From Pocillopora verrucosa (Eukaryota; Cnidaria; Anthozoa; Scleractinia; Pocilloporidae), in NCBI RefSeq assembly GCF_036669915.1, contig NC_089313.1, forward strand, positions 18,166,662-18,230,661: a stretch of 64,000 nt of DNA, written 5' to 3'. The number at the start of each line of letters is the position of its first letter. Within the stretch, counting starts at the first letter, position 1. Position numbers and translations under genes: made by a program. The notes below the pieces were generated by a model. The model saw only the letters and a list, made by a program, of their open reading frames with translations. It did not search any database and was not told the DNA's origin. Positions 25,255 through 37,655 of this stretch are shown piece after piece.

Positions 25255-28200
25255 TCACGGCGACACAGGGCCGTTTTCTTCTTTGCTGTATTGCGTGATG
25301 TAGCGATGACCAGAGCTCATAATTTTGGCGCCTGCGCGCATCATGACTTGCGCTTGCTGGAATGACTGTTTGATCTCTTTCATCCATTCTTGAAATTCAG
25401 TCTCGGTCTGAAAGATGAAACATTCTAGAATGAATTTTTAATTTCATTAAGTAACAACGGTTACCAGGAGGGAAAGGGTACCAACAAGATTGACTTAGAG
25501 ATGTTTTCCGTCTTGTCACGAGCGAAGGTCTGAGGTTCGATTCCTCAAGGGGAACTCCGAATTTTTTCTTTGTCCAACGACGTGACAAGACGAAAAAAAT
25601 CCTTTTTTATTTCTTTACCGGGCTCAAACTTACCATCTCTTTTAATCTATTTACAAAAATTGACTAAATTTCAATTAATACGACATGTGCACGTAACACA
25701 ACTTTCAGGGCCCGAAACATATAGTAGTTACTGAGGTACCAGTTAACTGACAGCACAATAATGAACTGCACTACAGAAGCCGCGCCTCGACTCACCTCTG
25801 CTCTGAGAATATGGTCCCTGTTATCCCGGATGTTAGTGCTGATTTTTATGCATTTAAAACCTTTGACGTGCGTCTCTTCCACTCCCGTTATATTCTCCAT
25901 ACACAAAAGACTCGGCATTTGCTGCACAAAGAAAGAACACCATTAACACCAATAACCTCGAAGAAATTTCTATCAACGTAAGACTAAGTAATGAAGAGCA
26001 TCTGAGTCTCGGCAGCCCGTGCAAACCAAACGTACCAAAAGCGAGGGAAGGGAAAGGGCTTTTGGTCAGCTGGGCAGCACATTTTGAGCTTCATTCAAGG
26101 GAAGAAATCTTTGATACCGACTGACGAAAAAATTCCAAAACCCTTTGAAACAATTATTTTAAAGATGCCCCCACTTGATTTGATTAAATGGTAAGACCAA
26201 GCGATGTGCCCTCTGAAACTCGTTACATTTCCTGGTGAATCAAATTGCAAAAAATACTCTCGCTTACCCCAGCTTGCTCGCCTCGCCACTCCAGTCGATT
26301 GGGGAAGAGATGAAAGTACTTTCTTGGCCAATTACTCATGAGTGTGCCTCCCAACTTGTAAAGGTAGCCTTCCAACAAACGGTCTCCATCCTCTGCTACT
26401 ATAACAATGAACGGATTTTAATGAGAATTGAGCGCTTTCTGAGTGCCGTACGACAAAGAACACATGCATTCTCAGGGCCTCAAGTGGGTCAGGAAAATCC
26501 AACTGAACGACTGGCAATTGGGTTGGTTTTGCATCTGATTGGTTGAAAGGTTTACCCGAGTTTCCAAGACCAATCGTATATATATATGAGGAAAAACCGA
26601 TGCAATATGGGATTACCTTCGAAAATAAGCTGGAAATTGCTTGATGAATATTGACTGATAGCAGGAAAATCAACATACGTATCACTAAGAAAGTAAGTTG
26701 AAATTTACTTACAGAACATTGTATCACCAGAAGGCAATTTAAAGCCTCCATTCAAGAAATTTGTGAGGTCGGTATTTTTCGAGCTTAGAAAAGTAACGGA
26801 CCTTTGGCCCGGTGTTCCTTTAGTGCTACTGACACTTATCGAATACTTTCACTCACCCGTTATGGAATTTTGATGTTTCGCTTTCTTTTTGGCTTCTAAC
26901 TTATCATGTTCTTCGTTGACAACTTTGAATACAGTTTCTACAAATACACGATAAAGGTTAAAAAAAACAAAGCCCCAAGTAATAAGCACACAAAACACCA
27001 CAAGCACATGCATATCAAACTGGAGATATCACGAGAAAACAAGACGCTTAACAACGAACTATTACAGAAACAAATCTGCATATGTACTTTGGTTCTTTTC
27101 TTCAAATCTGCGTCGTTTGTGACGACTTCACTGGGGAATAAAGGAGGTAATTTTTCTGTGGTACTGCCTCGGTGGTGGGGGGAGGGGGTACTCCAAGATG
27201 ATTTGGTTTAGAAAACTCCGCTTTGGAAACTCTTTACAGTAACCAATTTACATTATCAACTCATTTGATAGAACCAAATTCTATTTTATTAGGGGCAAGT
27301 GCATTCTCTATCGTATAGACGATGACCCAATAGCTTGATCGTTACATCAAGAGGCTTTTTCCAGGATTAGCCATAGGTAGAAGTCAAAATGCAATTTCTC
27401 CGAACATTGTTGCATATGACTTCCCTTACCAGCTATTTCTTGCTGCCATCTCTCTGACACGGTTAAGTTAAAGTCTTTATAAATCTCTTGATCTTGATCT
27501 GTCATCTAAAAAGCAATGTTTATAAATTAACCTGTTACATTAAAAACAATGTCAAAATTGGAGATATTTTCTTTGGTTGGGATTACTTTTATTTGAACGG
27601 ATTACCCAATTACTTGGCCAAAATGGAAAGGTATTGCTAAATACATTTGTCGTTTACGGGTGTCTGAATCGAGTTTTCATCTTAAAGTATTGGACATGGT
27701 TAAAACAAAGAATAAGAAACAAAAACAAAATTAGACCAGTAATCAAGTAGACCCGTAAGCATTCCTCCATTTAATCCTTGTGCACATAGCCTGCACAGCT
27801 CGTGATCTTGAAGGCACATGCTGCTTTACTATACACTGTGCTTACCTTGATCCCTTTGACGTCATCTTCATCGAATGAGCCGATATCAAATGCGTCAGCG
27901 GCATTCACTTCGCCTCTTGGAGGCACAAGTGGCGGTGGATACTGCACAGACGAGTAAACAAACAAATAAACAAAGAAGATAAACAACGATCAATAAAATC
28001 TGTCATCATGTATTTACCTCAGCGATCTGGGCATTGCAGCCTTTAAATTTTCAAAAACCATGGACAAGGCGTATAATAAAAGTGTAACCTTATTTCAACT
28101 TCTGAAAGACTAGACCAGTAAAATGATCAATCGGCACATACAACACCATTGAGACAGTTTCATCAATCGAAAATTGGAGATTATCCACGAAACTTAGCAA

Positions 28201-31200
28201 CGATTAGAAGTACCCCGTATGATCAAGAACAAAAAGGAAGATTTCAGCATCAAGAAGTGCATTTCAAAGAGCTCAAGAGCGTCCATTTTTTAAGATAACA
28301 TGCAACGGCTTTTATCAATAACTTACAACAAACAAATTGTAAACGGTTCCTCAAACTACCACTGCTCACAAACATCAATTTGTATCTTCATTAGTAACCG
28401 TATTCAAAGAATATTACGCGGAGTAACCGCTGACAGTTCGTGCGCGCAAGCGTACACCAAGTATTTGTGTTCGAGACAAGGCCTCTTACCTTTAAGAGTT
28501 CAACTAATTTCCAATCATTACTTTTGAAAAACTCGTGTTGTCTCACTTCTGTAGCCCTATGGAAGAAAAAGCAATTTTCATTTTCCATTTAGTTTTTTAG
28601 TGTCGTTCCCTTTTTGGGGTTTTCGGTTTTCGAGGGACCAAATTTTTCTTACTCCTTAACACTCGTTCAATGCTTTTTCGAAGATTGAGCGATATCGGTT
28701 TCTTAGACTCAAAAGAGTAAAAAAACTAAAAGGCAAACTTACCCTGAGCCTCTGCACCCAAGTCTGCTGGGGACATCTCTGTTGAGGAGACCGGCGAGTA
28801 GTGACTTCATTTCTTCAGAAAACGTTTCTGGATATTCTACGTCCTACAAGACGGATTATGATGATGTAAGCCTAGCCATACACGAACGTCTATAGAAGCA
28901 TCTTACAATTTCCAAGAGGCCTCAAAGTCTCCCTTAATAAGAAGACTCCGTTTTTAATCATACTTACGTAAGTTAACGTTAATCTATCGATCTCGTGCTT
29001 GTCTTTTGTTTTGTGCTGTCTGAATGGACTATGCCTGCAAACCGATGGCAAAAAAGGTATTAGTGTTTTAAACAAATTACAACAGCATATTCTTTGTGAG
29101 TAGAAGCATAAAAGTTAAATCACCCAAAATTTTTCCGTGATGACATGTAAAGAAAGAAACATGGGTGGCGAGGCGGTTCATTACGTCTCGGGAAGGGGAC
29201 AAGGTCGATCTTGATAGTCATTTGTTGATAGTCATTTGTTGATAGTCATTTGTTGAATTTAGTATCTCGGTTACCCTGCTCCCCGTCTTGCTTTAAAAAC
29301 GAAAGAGGGAGTCCCAACACCCGTCCTCTTAATTTGCCACTGCTTTTTCGTTCCTGAACTTAACCTAGCGCAGACGCAGCAAGCATAGCACGTGGTCTTG
29401 CACATGGCAAAAATAAGGGAGGTGCAAACTTGAGAGATGACGGGCTATTTTCACTTTCATCTTACAGCTTGTTTCCGCTCCTCTACCGCTGGAAACTTTC
29501 TCAAAATCAGTACACGCTACGCAAGCGAACGCCGACATGCAGCCATGAAACACGAATTTCAACCAAATACAACCACATGCAATTTAACGATGTACCTACC
29601 CAACAAGCAATTTGAAAAGCATACAGCCGAGAGAAAACCAGTCGGCACAAGAGTCGTATGCTTCACCCTTCTTTAAAACTTCAGGCGCCATGTAGCCGTG
29701 GGTTCCCCTAGAGACCAAAAGAAAGGAGAGAGAAAAATCAAGAATGGCTAATGGGAATTCAAAGTAAACACAAGCACATTGCCTAAGCACGGGAAACACG
29801 ATCAAAGAAACTAGACTTGGTTTGGCTTCAAGTGTGAGTGATTGGGAAGGTAACCCGAGTTACAAAGCAAAGGGAAGCGAATCCAACGCTTTCCTAGTTT
29901 ACTTTCGACTCTCAATTAACAAGAAATCCAAGATAACAGTTTCTGAAAGCTAACACCCAAGAACGAAAATCTACCACAAAAGGCATCCAACCTTTCGTGG
30001 ACTATAAATTTGCAGATCACTTACACACTGGCATGTGGCTTCTTCTTTGAGAAATCACAGGCAAGGCCAAGATCTGATATTCTCACGTGACCATGTTCGT
30101 CTAGCAGAATATTTGCGGGCTGAAATATTGATCAAGGTAACTGATTAGATCAAATCTTTACTCAAAAAAGCGAGTACAAAGAATATCAATATGGGACGAC
30201 GTACAAAACAGATTTCTCCCAGGCATTAGACACCCTGTCGCAAAAAGAGGTAGCCTGGGAAAGAGTTTGCTGACCGCGAAGATTTTCCCGCCAATGTTTC
30301 CAATGACTACTGTAAATTGGTCACGTGGTAGCCTGTATGCCATCAAAAGCAAACACATCAAATTTGCGAAAATACTTTTGAAGGAAAAGACAATGGAGAA
30401 TGAAGCTAAAATTCTTGATTAATGAAGGAATGCTCGAATTAACGAACGAAACACGACTGAAGCCCACTTGTGCACATGTAAGTGCCTCGCAATGTCTTCA
30501 TTTCATACACCGTGATTGCAATTTTGTTGCTTCAAATAGCACAGAATTTTCTGAGCAGCTTCGTAAGAAATTCATCAACTCGTACTGCGAATCTACAAAC
30601 GCTACGATGTTTTTTCTCCCTCTCTGTCGCTGTTGGCTAAAATAAATGATTGAAAGAATTCTCCGCTGTCCCAAAATAGAAAACTGAGGAACAACATAGT
30701 TTATCAAATGCATTTTTCAGCGCCTGTTACCTTTAAATCTCTATAGCAAATTTTTCTATCGTGCATATGCTCCAATCCCAGAATTATTTCTGAAGCATAG
30801 AATCGTACCTGAAATAAAACATGTAGGGAAAAAACTGTAAGCGCAAGTTAAGCAACATTTCTGATTCATACATTAATTTCTGTGAAAAACAAACAGCCTC
30901 CTCAGTTCATTCAAGCAAATGAACCCTGAAATAGTCTACTTTAAAAGCTAATTTCACTGATTAGCTTTTACCAATTGCTTCATTAACTTACATCATCTTC
31001 ACTGAAGACACCATGTTGGGACAAATGATAATGCAAATCACCACCTAGAAGATGGGCCAAAGTCGATTGGTACAAAGTAAGCACTGTCTTTACATAATAC
31101 TTTTAAGGTGTCTTGCATATCTTTTAAAATTAACCTAATCATTTTGACCCTTTTACACCAAAGATATCAACATCAACATCAACACTCCTCATTGTACTCA

Positions 31201-34200
31201 ATACATTTGGCATAGCCTTGGCTGTCAGTATCGGGTGTTAAATCAAACAATAACCCCTTGTTTATACAATTGTATCTTCTCATCACTTTTCTAGTTAATA
31301 TTGTACAGATGATTTTCGAAGAAATAACTCATATGTCAATACTGGAAGTGAATTGTTTGAATGAATTGTTAGCACTCATGGTTAGATGCACTCAACAGTA
31401 AACTCAAAACGAAAATGCTAATTACTATTTGGAATGTCAATATAACTCATCTTTACCTACCATTCATTAAGTCCAAAACAAAACAAAGTTTGTCTGGAGT
31501 TTGGAAGGCATATGTCATACACACAATGAATGGATTATTCACCTGTAAAGTAGTTCATAAGAACAAAAAACAGTCATTTCAACTTAAGTTTTAATTTTTT
31601 AATAATTGCTTTTCACATGTAGAAAAAACAGAAGCTCTACTCACCATGGACAACATAATTCTTTCATTCAGTGCCAATGTTTCTCCCTGTTTCAGTTTGA
31701 TTCTCTTCTTGTCAAGGCATTTCATGGCATACCTATCACAGAGAGAATATTAAAAATATTTTCATACTTAGTCTTTCCAACTTATCATGACCAGTTCATT
31801 TTAAAGAATCAAATTTGACAAATGTCTTTTTGAAATGGAAAACTCCCCACACAAAATTACATAGTTCACTCTTACATTTTTCCAGTGTCAGCTTTTCGGC
31901 ATCCATAAACCTCTCCAAACCCACCACGACCAATAATTCTATGTACACTAAAGTCATTCATGGTTAGCTGTGAAGAGAAAGAGAAAGAAAAATTGCTCAC
32001 TACGAGGCCCCTGCCTAAAATAATATCATTAAAATCCCTCAAAGTACACTGTAATTTAGATATATACTCACGTTAATATTAAGCTCCACATTTTTCCACT
32101 GACAAAATCTGACATATCTATCGCTGTTAACAAAGAATTAAAGAATTACTGAATCAAAGATAGCAAGTAATGAGAAAAGAGAGGTATTAGCCAACATAAC
32201 ATAACAGCCATGATATTTGCTCCTAAAGGTGAAGTTTATGGAGGACTTACCTTTTCAAGAACTTCTGGAAGATTGACCCTCTTAAGCTGTTTCTGATTTC
32301 CAACATGTATGGCTGGAGTAAATAAAGTAACATATTACATCACCAATAATTGCATTTTAACTTAATAGGAGAGCAATAGAGACAATAATAACTAATCAAT
32401 TATGAGGATATAGTACAGTGTACACAGTCTTACCTCAAACAGCGTAGATGGAAGTTCTTTTTTTGTTATTGAACTCTGCACTTGGTCCAGAGCACTTGTA
32501 GAGAAAGACTGCAAAAAAATATATTTAAAACATGTTCTTCACTATTATTTTGACATTTTTTTCCAACAAAGAAGGATGATTACCATGCCCTTAAGCAAAA
32601 AAAAAAAAAAAAGGTGTGATAGTGATAACAGTATCAATAATGATAATGAAAATATAATGAAATGATAAAATGACAACAACAATGGTACCCTAACTGTTAT
32701 TGTTTGTAATACATACAAGAAGATGTTATGTACAGTAAAACTGCTTAATCTGGGTGGTGTAAAAATACTTACATGAGAACAGGCAAGGAGCTCAATCATT
32801 ATGTACTTGTCAAATATTTCTCGAGCCATCTTCAGTCTGTCCTCTTGGAATTGGAGTTTTTCATACTCTCTAATCTGCATTGATTTAGAGAAGTTTAATT
32901 TTTTTTGGTTTCCACCACTTTCCCATTTCCATTTACCACCTAACTTTGGGGTGTTTTTATGATGTACAAATCATACACCATGTTAAGTTTCTCAAAGGTA
33001 TTACATTTCTTAAGTATTGAATACAAATATCTTAACCTTTTTTTATTCCAGTTTTTTTTTTCAACTCAATTGTACTCCATAAATAATTTGAATAGTATTA
33101 ACAAATGAAATAAAACAGAACGAAAGATTATACTCAAGTATAGGATTCAGGCTTCCCAATCAACCTAAAGCTGTATGTCAACTTCACTTGGTGTGAGGTT
33201 GTTAAATAAATTAACCTGATGTACTAGAAAATCAGTTGTTTATAACTCTAATTAATTTGAGGACATCGAAATGTAGTAGGAACAAAAACTTGATAAATGT
33301 TTTTTCCACTTCATGATGTTTTCTGTGATCTGTGATGTGACAACATAGAATTTTATTGTTAAATTTTATTCAAGGATCATCAGCACAAGCTCATAATTCT
33401 CTGCTCCAGCCATTGAAAATTGTCTCAAAGTACAGTGTACGGAAAGGAACTTCACTGTTGTGCAAATGGTGTACAATGCAGCTGTCTCCAAAAATGTAGC
33501 AGCATATGCATAGAGGAACTTTTCCTCAAGCTATTTCAGGAATGCTGGCTAAAATGCAAATTCTCTATTTTACAAAGAATGTTGGCTACATGTCGTTAAT
33601 GCATTGGCTGCCCATCAGCTCTATAATTCTATTGTATGACTCAAAGAAACACTTTTATCAGGATGCTAGTCCCCCCCCCCCCCCTGCATTATATATTATA
33701 TCATTTTCCCAAACATAGTGAGGGAGTGTGCAAGCTTGGTAACCTACCCCAAAACATGAAATGACGGGTTACACCAGTGCTGGACCTTTCCACTCTGAGC
33801 CCATTGCATTAAACCATAAGGTTATTACTACTACCTTATCTGTTTGGTTAAATCAACCACAGACTACTTCATTAAATCCATTTAACTCATCATAAAGTTA
33901 CAAGGTTCAACAATCATCATCAAACAACATCTCCGATCCAAAATGAATTAATTGACTGAGAAGAGCAAGAGAGAGTTAGAGCAAAAAGATCACAAAATGT
34001 TAATCTTAACAAGCAAGAAAACTACTTGCACTGTAACCTTGACAAGGCAGTGAACCAGAGGAATATCATAGTTATAAATATTAAGGAAAACATTTCTGCA
34101 GCATTTCTAATGCACATGTACAACCAAAATCATCAACTGATACTGTAGCTGAATAAAGTAAATAACTTTTGTAGTCATCTTGTTTATAGGAACACAAAAA

Positions 34201-37200
34201 GAAAACTTGACCAAGAGAAGAGGTTGGAAAAACAGATGTGAATAAAAAGGTGAAAAACATCATGCATGTTGCTGAACAATTTACCTTTCTTCAGGCCAGT
34301 GTTTTTATTTTGCAAGGCCAGCTACAGCAAATATATAGCACTGAGCAATTTTGATACTCAACTAGTGCACTTAAGAATCATAGGCAGACTGCTTATTCTA
34401 AGAAAAGTATTTCTTACATGAAAGTATTTCTTTGCATGTTGTGGAAATTTTGTTTGGATTAACATCTGGTTATTTTTGAGAGGATAGACATCTCATCTTG
34501 GTTCAAGACTAAACATTTAATCAAAGAGTGTCATTCATAATTAACACTCGATGATTACAATCTGCTACTATTTCTCAAAACCAGTTCAAAGCTCTCAATG
34601 ACATTTTGTTCAGCATAATATTGTTGCAGTCTCAAATTTATTGTTGTAATGTCACTGTGTCGGTGATTTTACAAAACAAGGATTCTTAAGATGATCAAAT
34701 GTCAAATTTCATAGGGAATACATGATAATTAAGCAAGTTGGCAAAAGGTAACTGTATGATTCCTGATTTAAAAAAGGGTAGATGTTAAAGATCAAGAAGT
34801 GCTGAGGACAAACAGATAGGCTTTTCTAAAATGAAGTACAATTGCATTAGCCTTAATCAAACAAGGCTGGTTCAATATTCAGGCAGCCCTCATTTATTCA
34901 GAACATATGCAAATAGTTTATCTGCACCTGATTGAATAATTTTGAAAAACTTGACTTGCATTATGACAAATTGTGCCAATTTTAATATCATGAATAATAT
35001 CTATGATTACAGTTGGCTCTAAAAGTTAATGGGTAAATCAGCTTTCACAATCTTAATTTTACACCAAGCATGATAAAAGTGTGAAATTTTAACCAATGTT
35101 GTCTACAAAACATGCTCACGAAAGAAAAAATTAAATAAAACTTGATCACCTGTTTGAGAAGAGTTTTAAACCAGGGGTAAACAAAAACACTTTGAAATTA
35201 CAAGAAAAGTACCAAATGACATGCACTTCAAATAACCAAGCAACATAAAATACATGAACATATTTTCAATACCTCCTGCATTAAATCTTTTTCAAAGCAA
35301 AATTTCACAATACTGAATTTACAAACTATTAGGAAATAACTAAGAAATTTTGGTAAAAAAAACCTATTGTCAAAATTGCAAGTGTCACTTTTGTTAATGA
35401 ATTTAACCAAAGAGGTATTCCATCCATCTATCTTTACAGTACGAGGGGAAAAATTTCAACTGCATCTAAATGCGAGACATCTAATTCTAATTCAAGACCA
35501 CTGTGTGCCATACATTCATAAATAATTCACTAAAGAAAGCCTGACTTTGATGGTTCAAAATTTCGATGAAAGTATCTAACCAAAATCATGAAATTTCATG
35601 GGGCCTTGTTAGATCAATATTTAAGGGTGATCTCCCTAAACTACATGAGTTAAACTACTATCAATATAATTGTACTGCAGTATCTTATGCCGCGACTCCG
35701 TGGAAGATATTCCATATTTATCTTGAATCATGCGATGGCCAGCACGACAGGGAATCGCAACAAAGACATAATTTTTCTCAAAAAATTTTTTTCTCTGTTT
35801 CCTATATTTCGACACAAGGTACGAAAAAAACACCGTAAAAATTATGTATGATCACCACGAAAGAGGAAAAAAACCCATTCGCACCCATAACCATAACAGA
35901 AATAAGACTGCAGTCGATTGATGATTTTCCAGCAGTATGGTGTTTACATGAATAAATTCAAGCAAGTAAATGGAGAGGTGTGCTAATTTTGAATCGACGC
36001 ACGATCCATCATCTAACATTGCTTTGATCTCTCATTCGAATTGCGAGTAGAAAACGATTGTAACGGTCTTTTGTCAAAAGATGATACCGAGAGTCGAGTT
36101 TCAATATGCAACAATTGAGCCAAACGTGTTAGGTGTCGATGTCAAAGCTATTTACTCAGAAAAGCAAAACAAGTTTAAATTCAATTCGATGTTACTACGA
36201 TTTTAGGAATTGTATATCTTCCCCGATTGTAACACTACTCTAATTACAGATCGTAAAATTTAAGCCCCCTCGTTTGTGGTAAATGTTGCCATTCGAGCGA
36301 TAATTTTACCGGTGATTTCCTCGCGACATGACATATAACTGGTCACAACCGAGGTAACAAAACAAATGGTATAAAGGATAAGTCTAAGGCGAACAACAGT
36401 TGAAGTTCCCACTCTCAGAGGAAAATCTACGTTTGCATTATTTATTGCAAAATCTTGCGCGGTGAATAAAGTACCAAAGTACAAGCAGGAAGAATGTTTG
36501 TATAGTCTGTGGTCCGCGTGGATAAATCTTAGGTGCCCCTTACAATACCACGCCAATCTACACTTCCTTTCGACGTTAAGTGAACACAAGCCTTTCAAAA
36601 CAACAAATACTGCATATTCTCTCGTGCAAGATAGTGCTGATGTTCAGAACTCGCCAATGGGAAGAGGAGCTAAATAGTTCAAAATCCGACCTGTATTCAC
36701 AGATCGCTCGTATATCTCTTCAAAACACTCCCGAATTGTAGAAATCGGTCGTGGATTATTATCGTTAATTTGAACACAGTCCAGCCAGATTATCCGGAGA
36801 AATTCAGGGCTGAATTTGATCAGACTCTTCCCTTTCTAATAAACTTATACAACCAGCATCCGCCCACTCGAGAAATATTCTACTAAATTTACGGCTGCCT
36901 ATTAGCTTCCTGTGCTGAGCTTGGAAAATATACAGGTAAATAAATAAATTGATGTAAGGTATAAAACTTGGTTACTCACATCTTCATAAAAAGCTAGTTG
37001 AGGAACTGGTTCATCGCACTGAGTTTCGCAGAATTCTTTGAAAACCAGGTATCCTTGATCATAAGAATAAAACAAGGTCATGATACATAGGGGGAAACCA
37101 AAAATATTCTAAATGAATTGAAGTGCTGTGTTCGTCGACATCGAACGTTCTGCTCCTTCGAGAATGCGCGTAGAAAAACACTGTGCATCTGAACGATACA

Positions 37201-37524
37201 TTATGTTTTGGCACCAAACCACTTACCTATCCTTTGGTCGAATATTTTGTCGAACTGTACCTCTCCCCTCTCGCTCAAATACTTGTGCATTACATGGTAA
37301 ACACTGGAAATATAAAGCAACAACGCTCTCGATGGAACAAAACTAAATCCTGTGGTTAACAAACTCAATCCAAGAGATATAAATTAAAAGCGATCGCAAT
37401 AATCTACGTACGATGGATCAGGTAGGATGATTTTCTTGCTTGCACGAGCCGCTGGCGTGGATTTCGATTTTTCCATCGCCATTAGGTAGGAAACATCAGC
37501 CAAAACCGCCTCTAAGTCCGCCAT
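25255..37524 (-). CDS. GRK2/3-like: G protein-coupled receptor kinase, GRK2/3 (beta-adrenergic receptor kinase) type
   Basis: Phosphorylates active GPCRs at the plasma membrane and binds G-beta-gamma. Coding exons in transcript order: 37524-37412, 37303-37227, 37053-36980, 32874-32773, 32508-32434, 32312-32251, 32123-32072, 31967-31876, 31732-31645, 31542-31461, 31044-30992, 30808-30731, 30119-30025, 29707-29600, 29034-28968, 28843-28743, 28556-28490, 27941-27846, 27505-27430, 26937-26857, 26398-26268, 25921-25796, 25407-25255. They total 2049 bases, in frame: 682 residues against 689 in human GRK2. The N-terminus [20 protein letters not shown] is the receptor-docking helix. An RGS-homology region follows, then the kinase domain: [10 protein letters not shown] loop, Lys220 in [18 protein letters not shown] with Asp314, DLG at 332-334, GTHGYMAPE. 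The AGC tail has [10 protein letters not shown]. The PH domain is at about 550-645 ([14 protein letters not shown]). The clathrin-box position reads MTDQD. The family call is very secure; vertebrate GRK2 versus GRK3 cannot be distinguished. Confidence 0.97.
25509..25592. repeat. Short element with 12-bp inverted ends and a tRNA-type B box
   Basis: Perfect inverted repeats CGTCTTGTCACG (25509-25520) and CGTGACAAGACG (25581-25592) flank an internal TGAGGTTCGATTCCTCA, which looks like a tRNA T arm and contains a Pol III B-box core GGTTCGATTCC. It sits in the last intron of the kinase gene. It probably belongs to a dispersed tRNA-derived or foldback family; I recall similar sequences in coral genomes but cannot verify this here. 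Confidence 0.6.
29211..29256. repeat. Tandem repeat, 14-bp unit, three copies
   Basis: The unit TTGATAGTCATTTG occurs three times in a row with a partial fourth (TTGA), inside the kinase intron between the exons ending at 29034 and 29600. Confidence 0.9.
32875..36979 (-). other. Large third intron of the GRK gene
   Basis: About 4.1 kb, far longer than the other introns, which are mostly 0.2-1 kb. It is AT-rich, with a run of 14 C at 33671-33684. I found no exon or nested gene. Its size and 5' position make it a reasonable place for regulatory elements, but no specific site is evident. Confidence 0.6.
33671..33684. repeat. Poly-C tract
   Basis: Fourteen consecutive C bases in the large kinase intron. 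Confidence 0.95.
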
Positions 37525-37655
37525 CTTGGCTGGGCAGCTTGGTTTATCTTGCAAATTTCGTCTCGCGATGAACATTTGCGAGCCCTTCATTACAATTTGC
37601 TCGCATGTCATTGGTTAGAAATAATATCCCACGTGATCATCCATGATGGCGGCCT
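37518..37655 (-). promoter_or_regulatory. YY1-like AAGATGGCGG motifs at and upstream of the GRK start
   Basis: On the minus strand the start codon sits in CCAAGATGGCGGAC, which matches the YY1-type AANATGGCGGC consensus and also gives a good initiation context. A related CATGATGGCGGCC lies about 120 bases upstream (37642-37655). Motifs of this type often mark TATA-less housekeeping promoters. Function here is inferred. Confidence 0.35.

Noticed and set aside
26095..26331. 78-codon minus-strand frame containing [10 protein letters not shown], which looks PH-domain-like
   Set aside because: The real PH-domain exon (26398-26268) is in another frame and reads [11 protein letters not shown]; this frame is its shadow plus intron.
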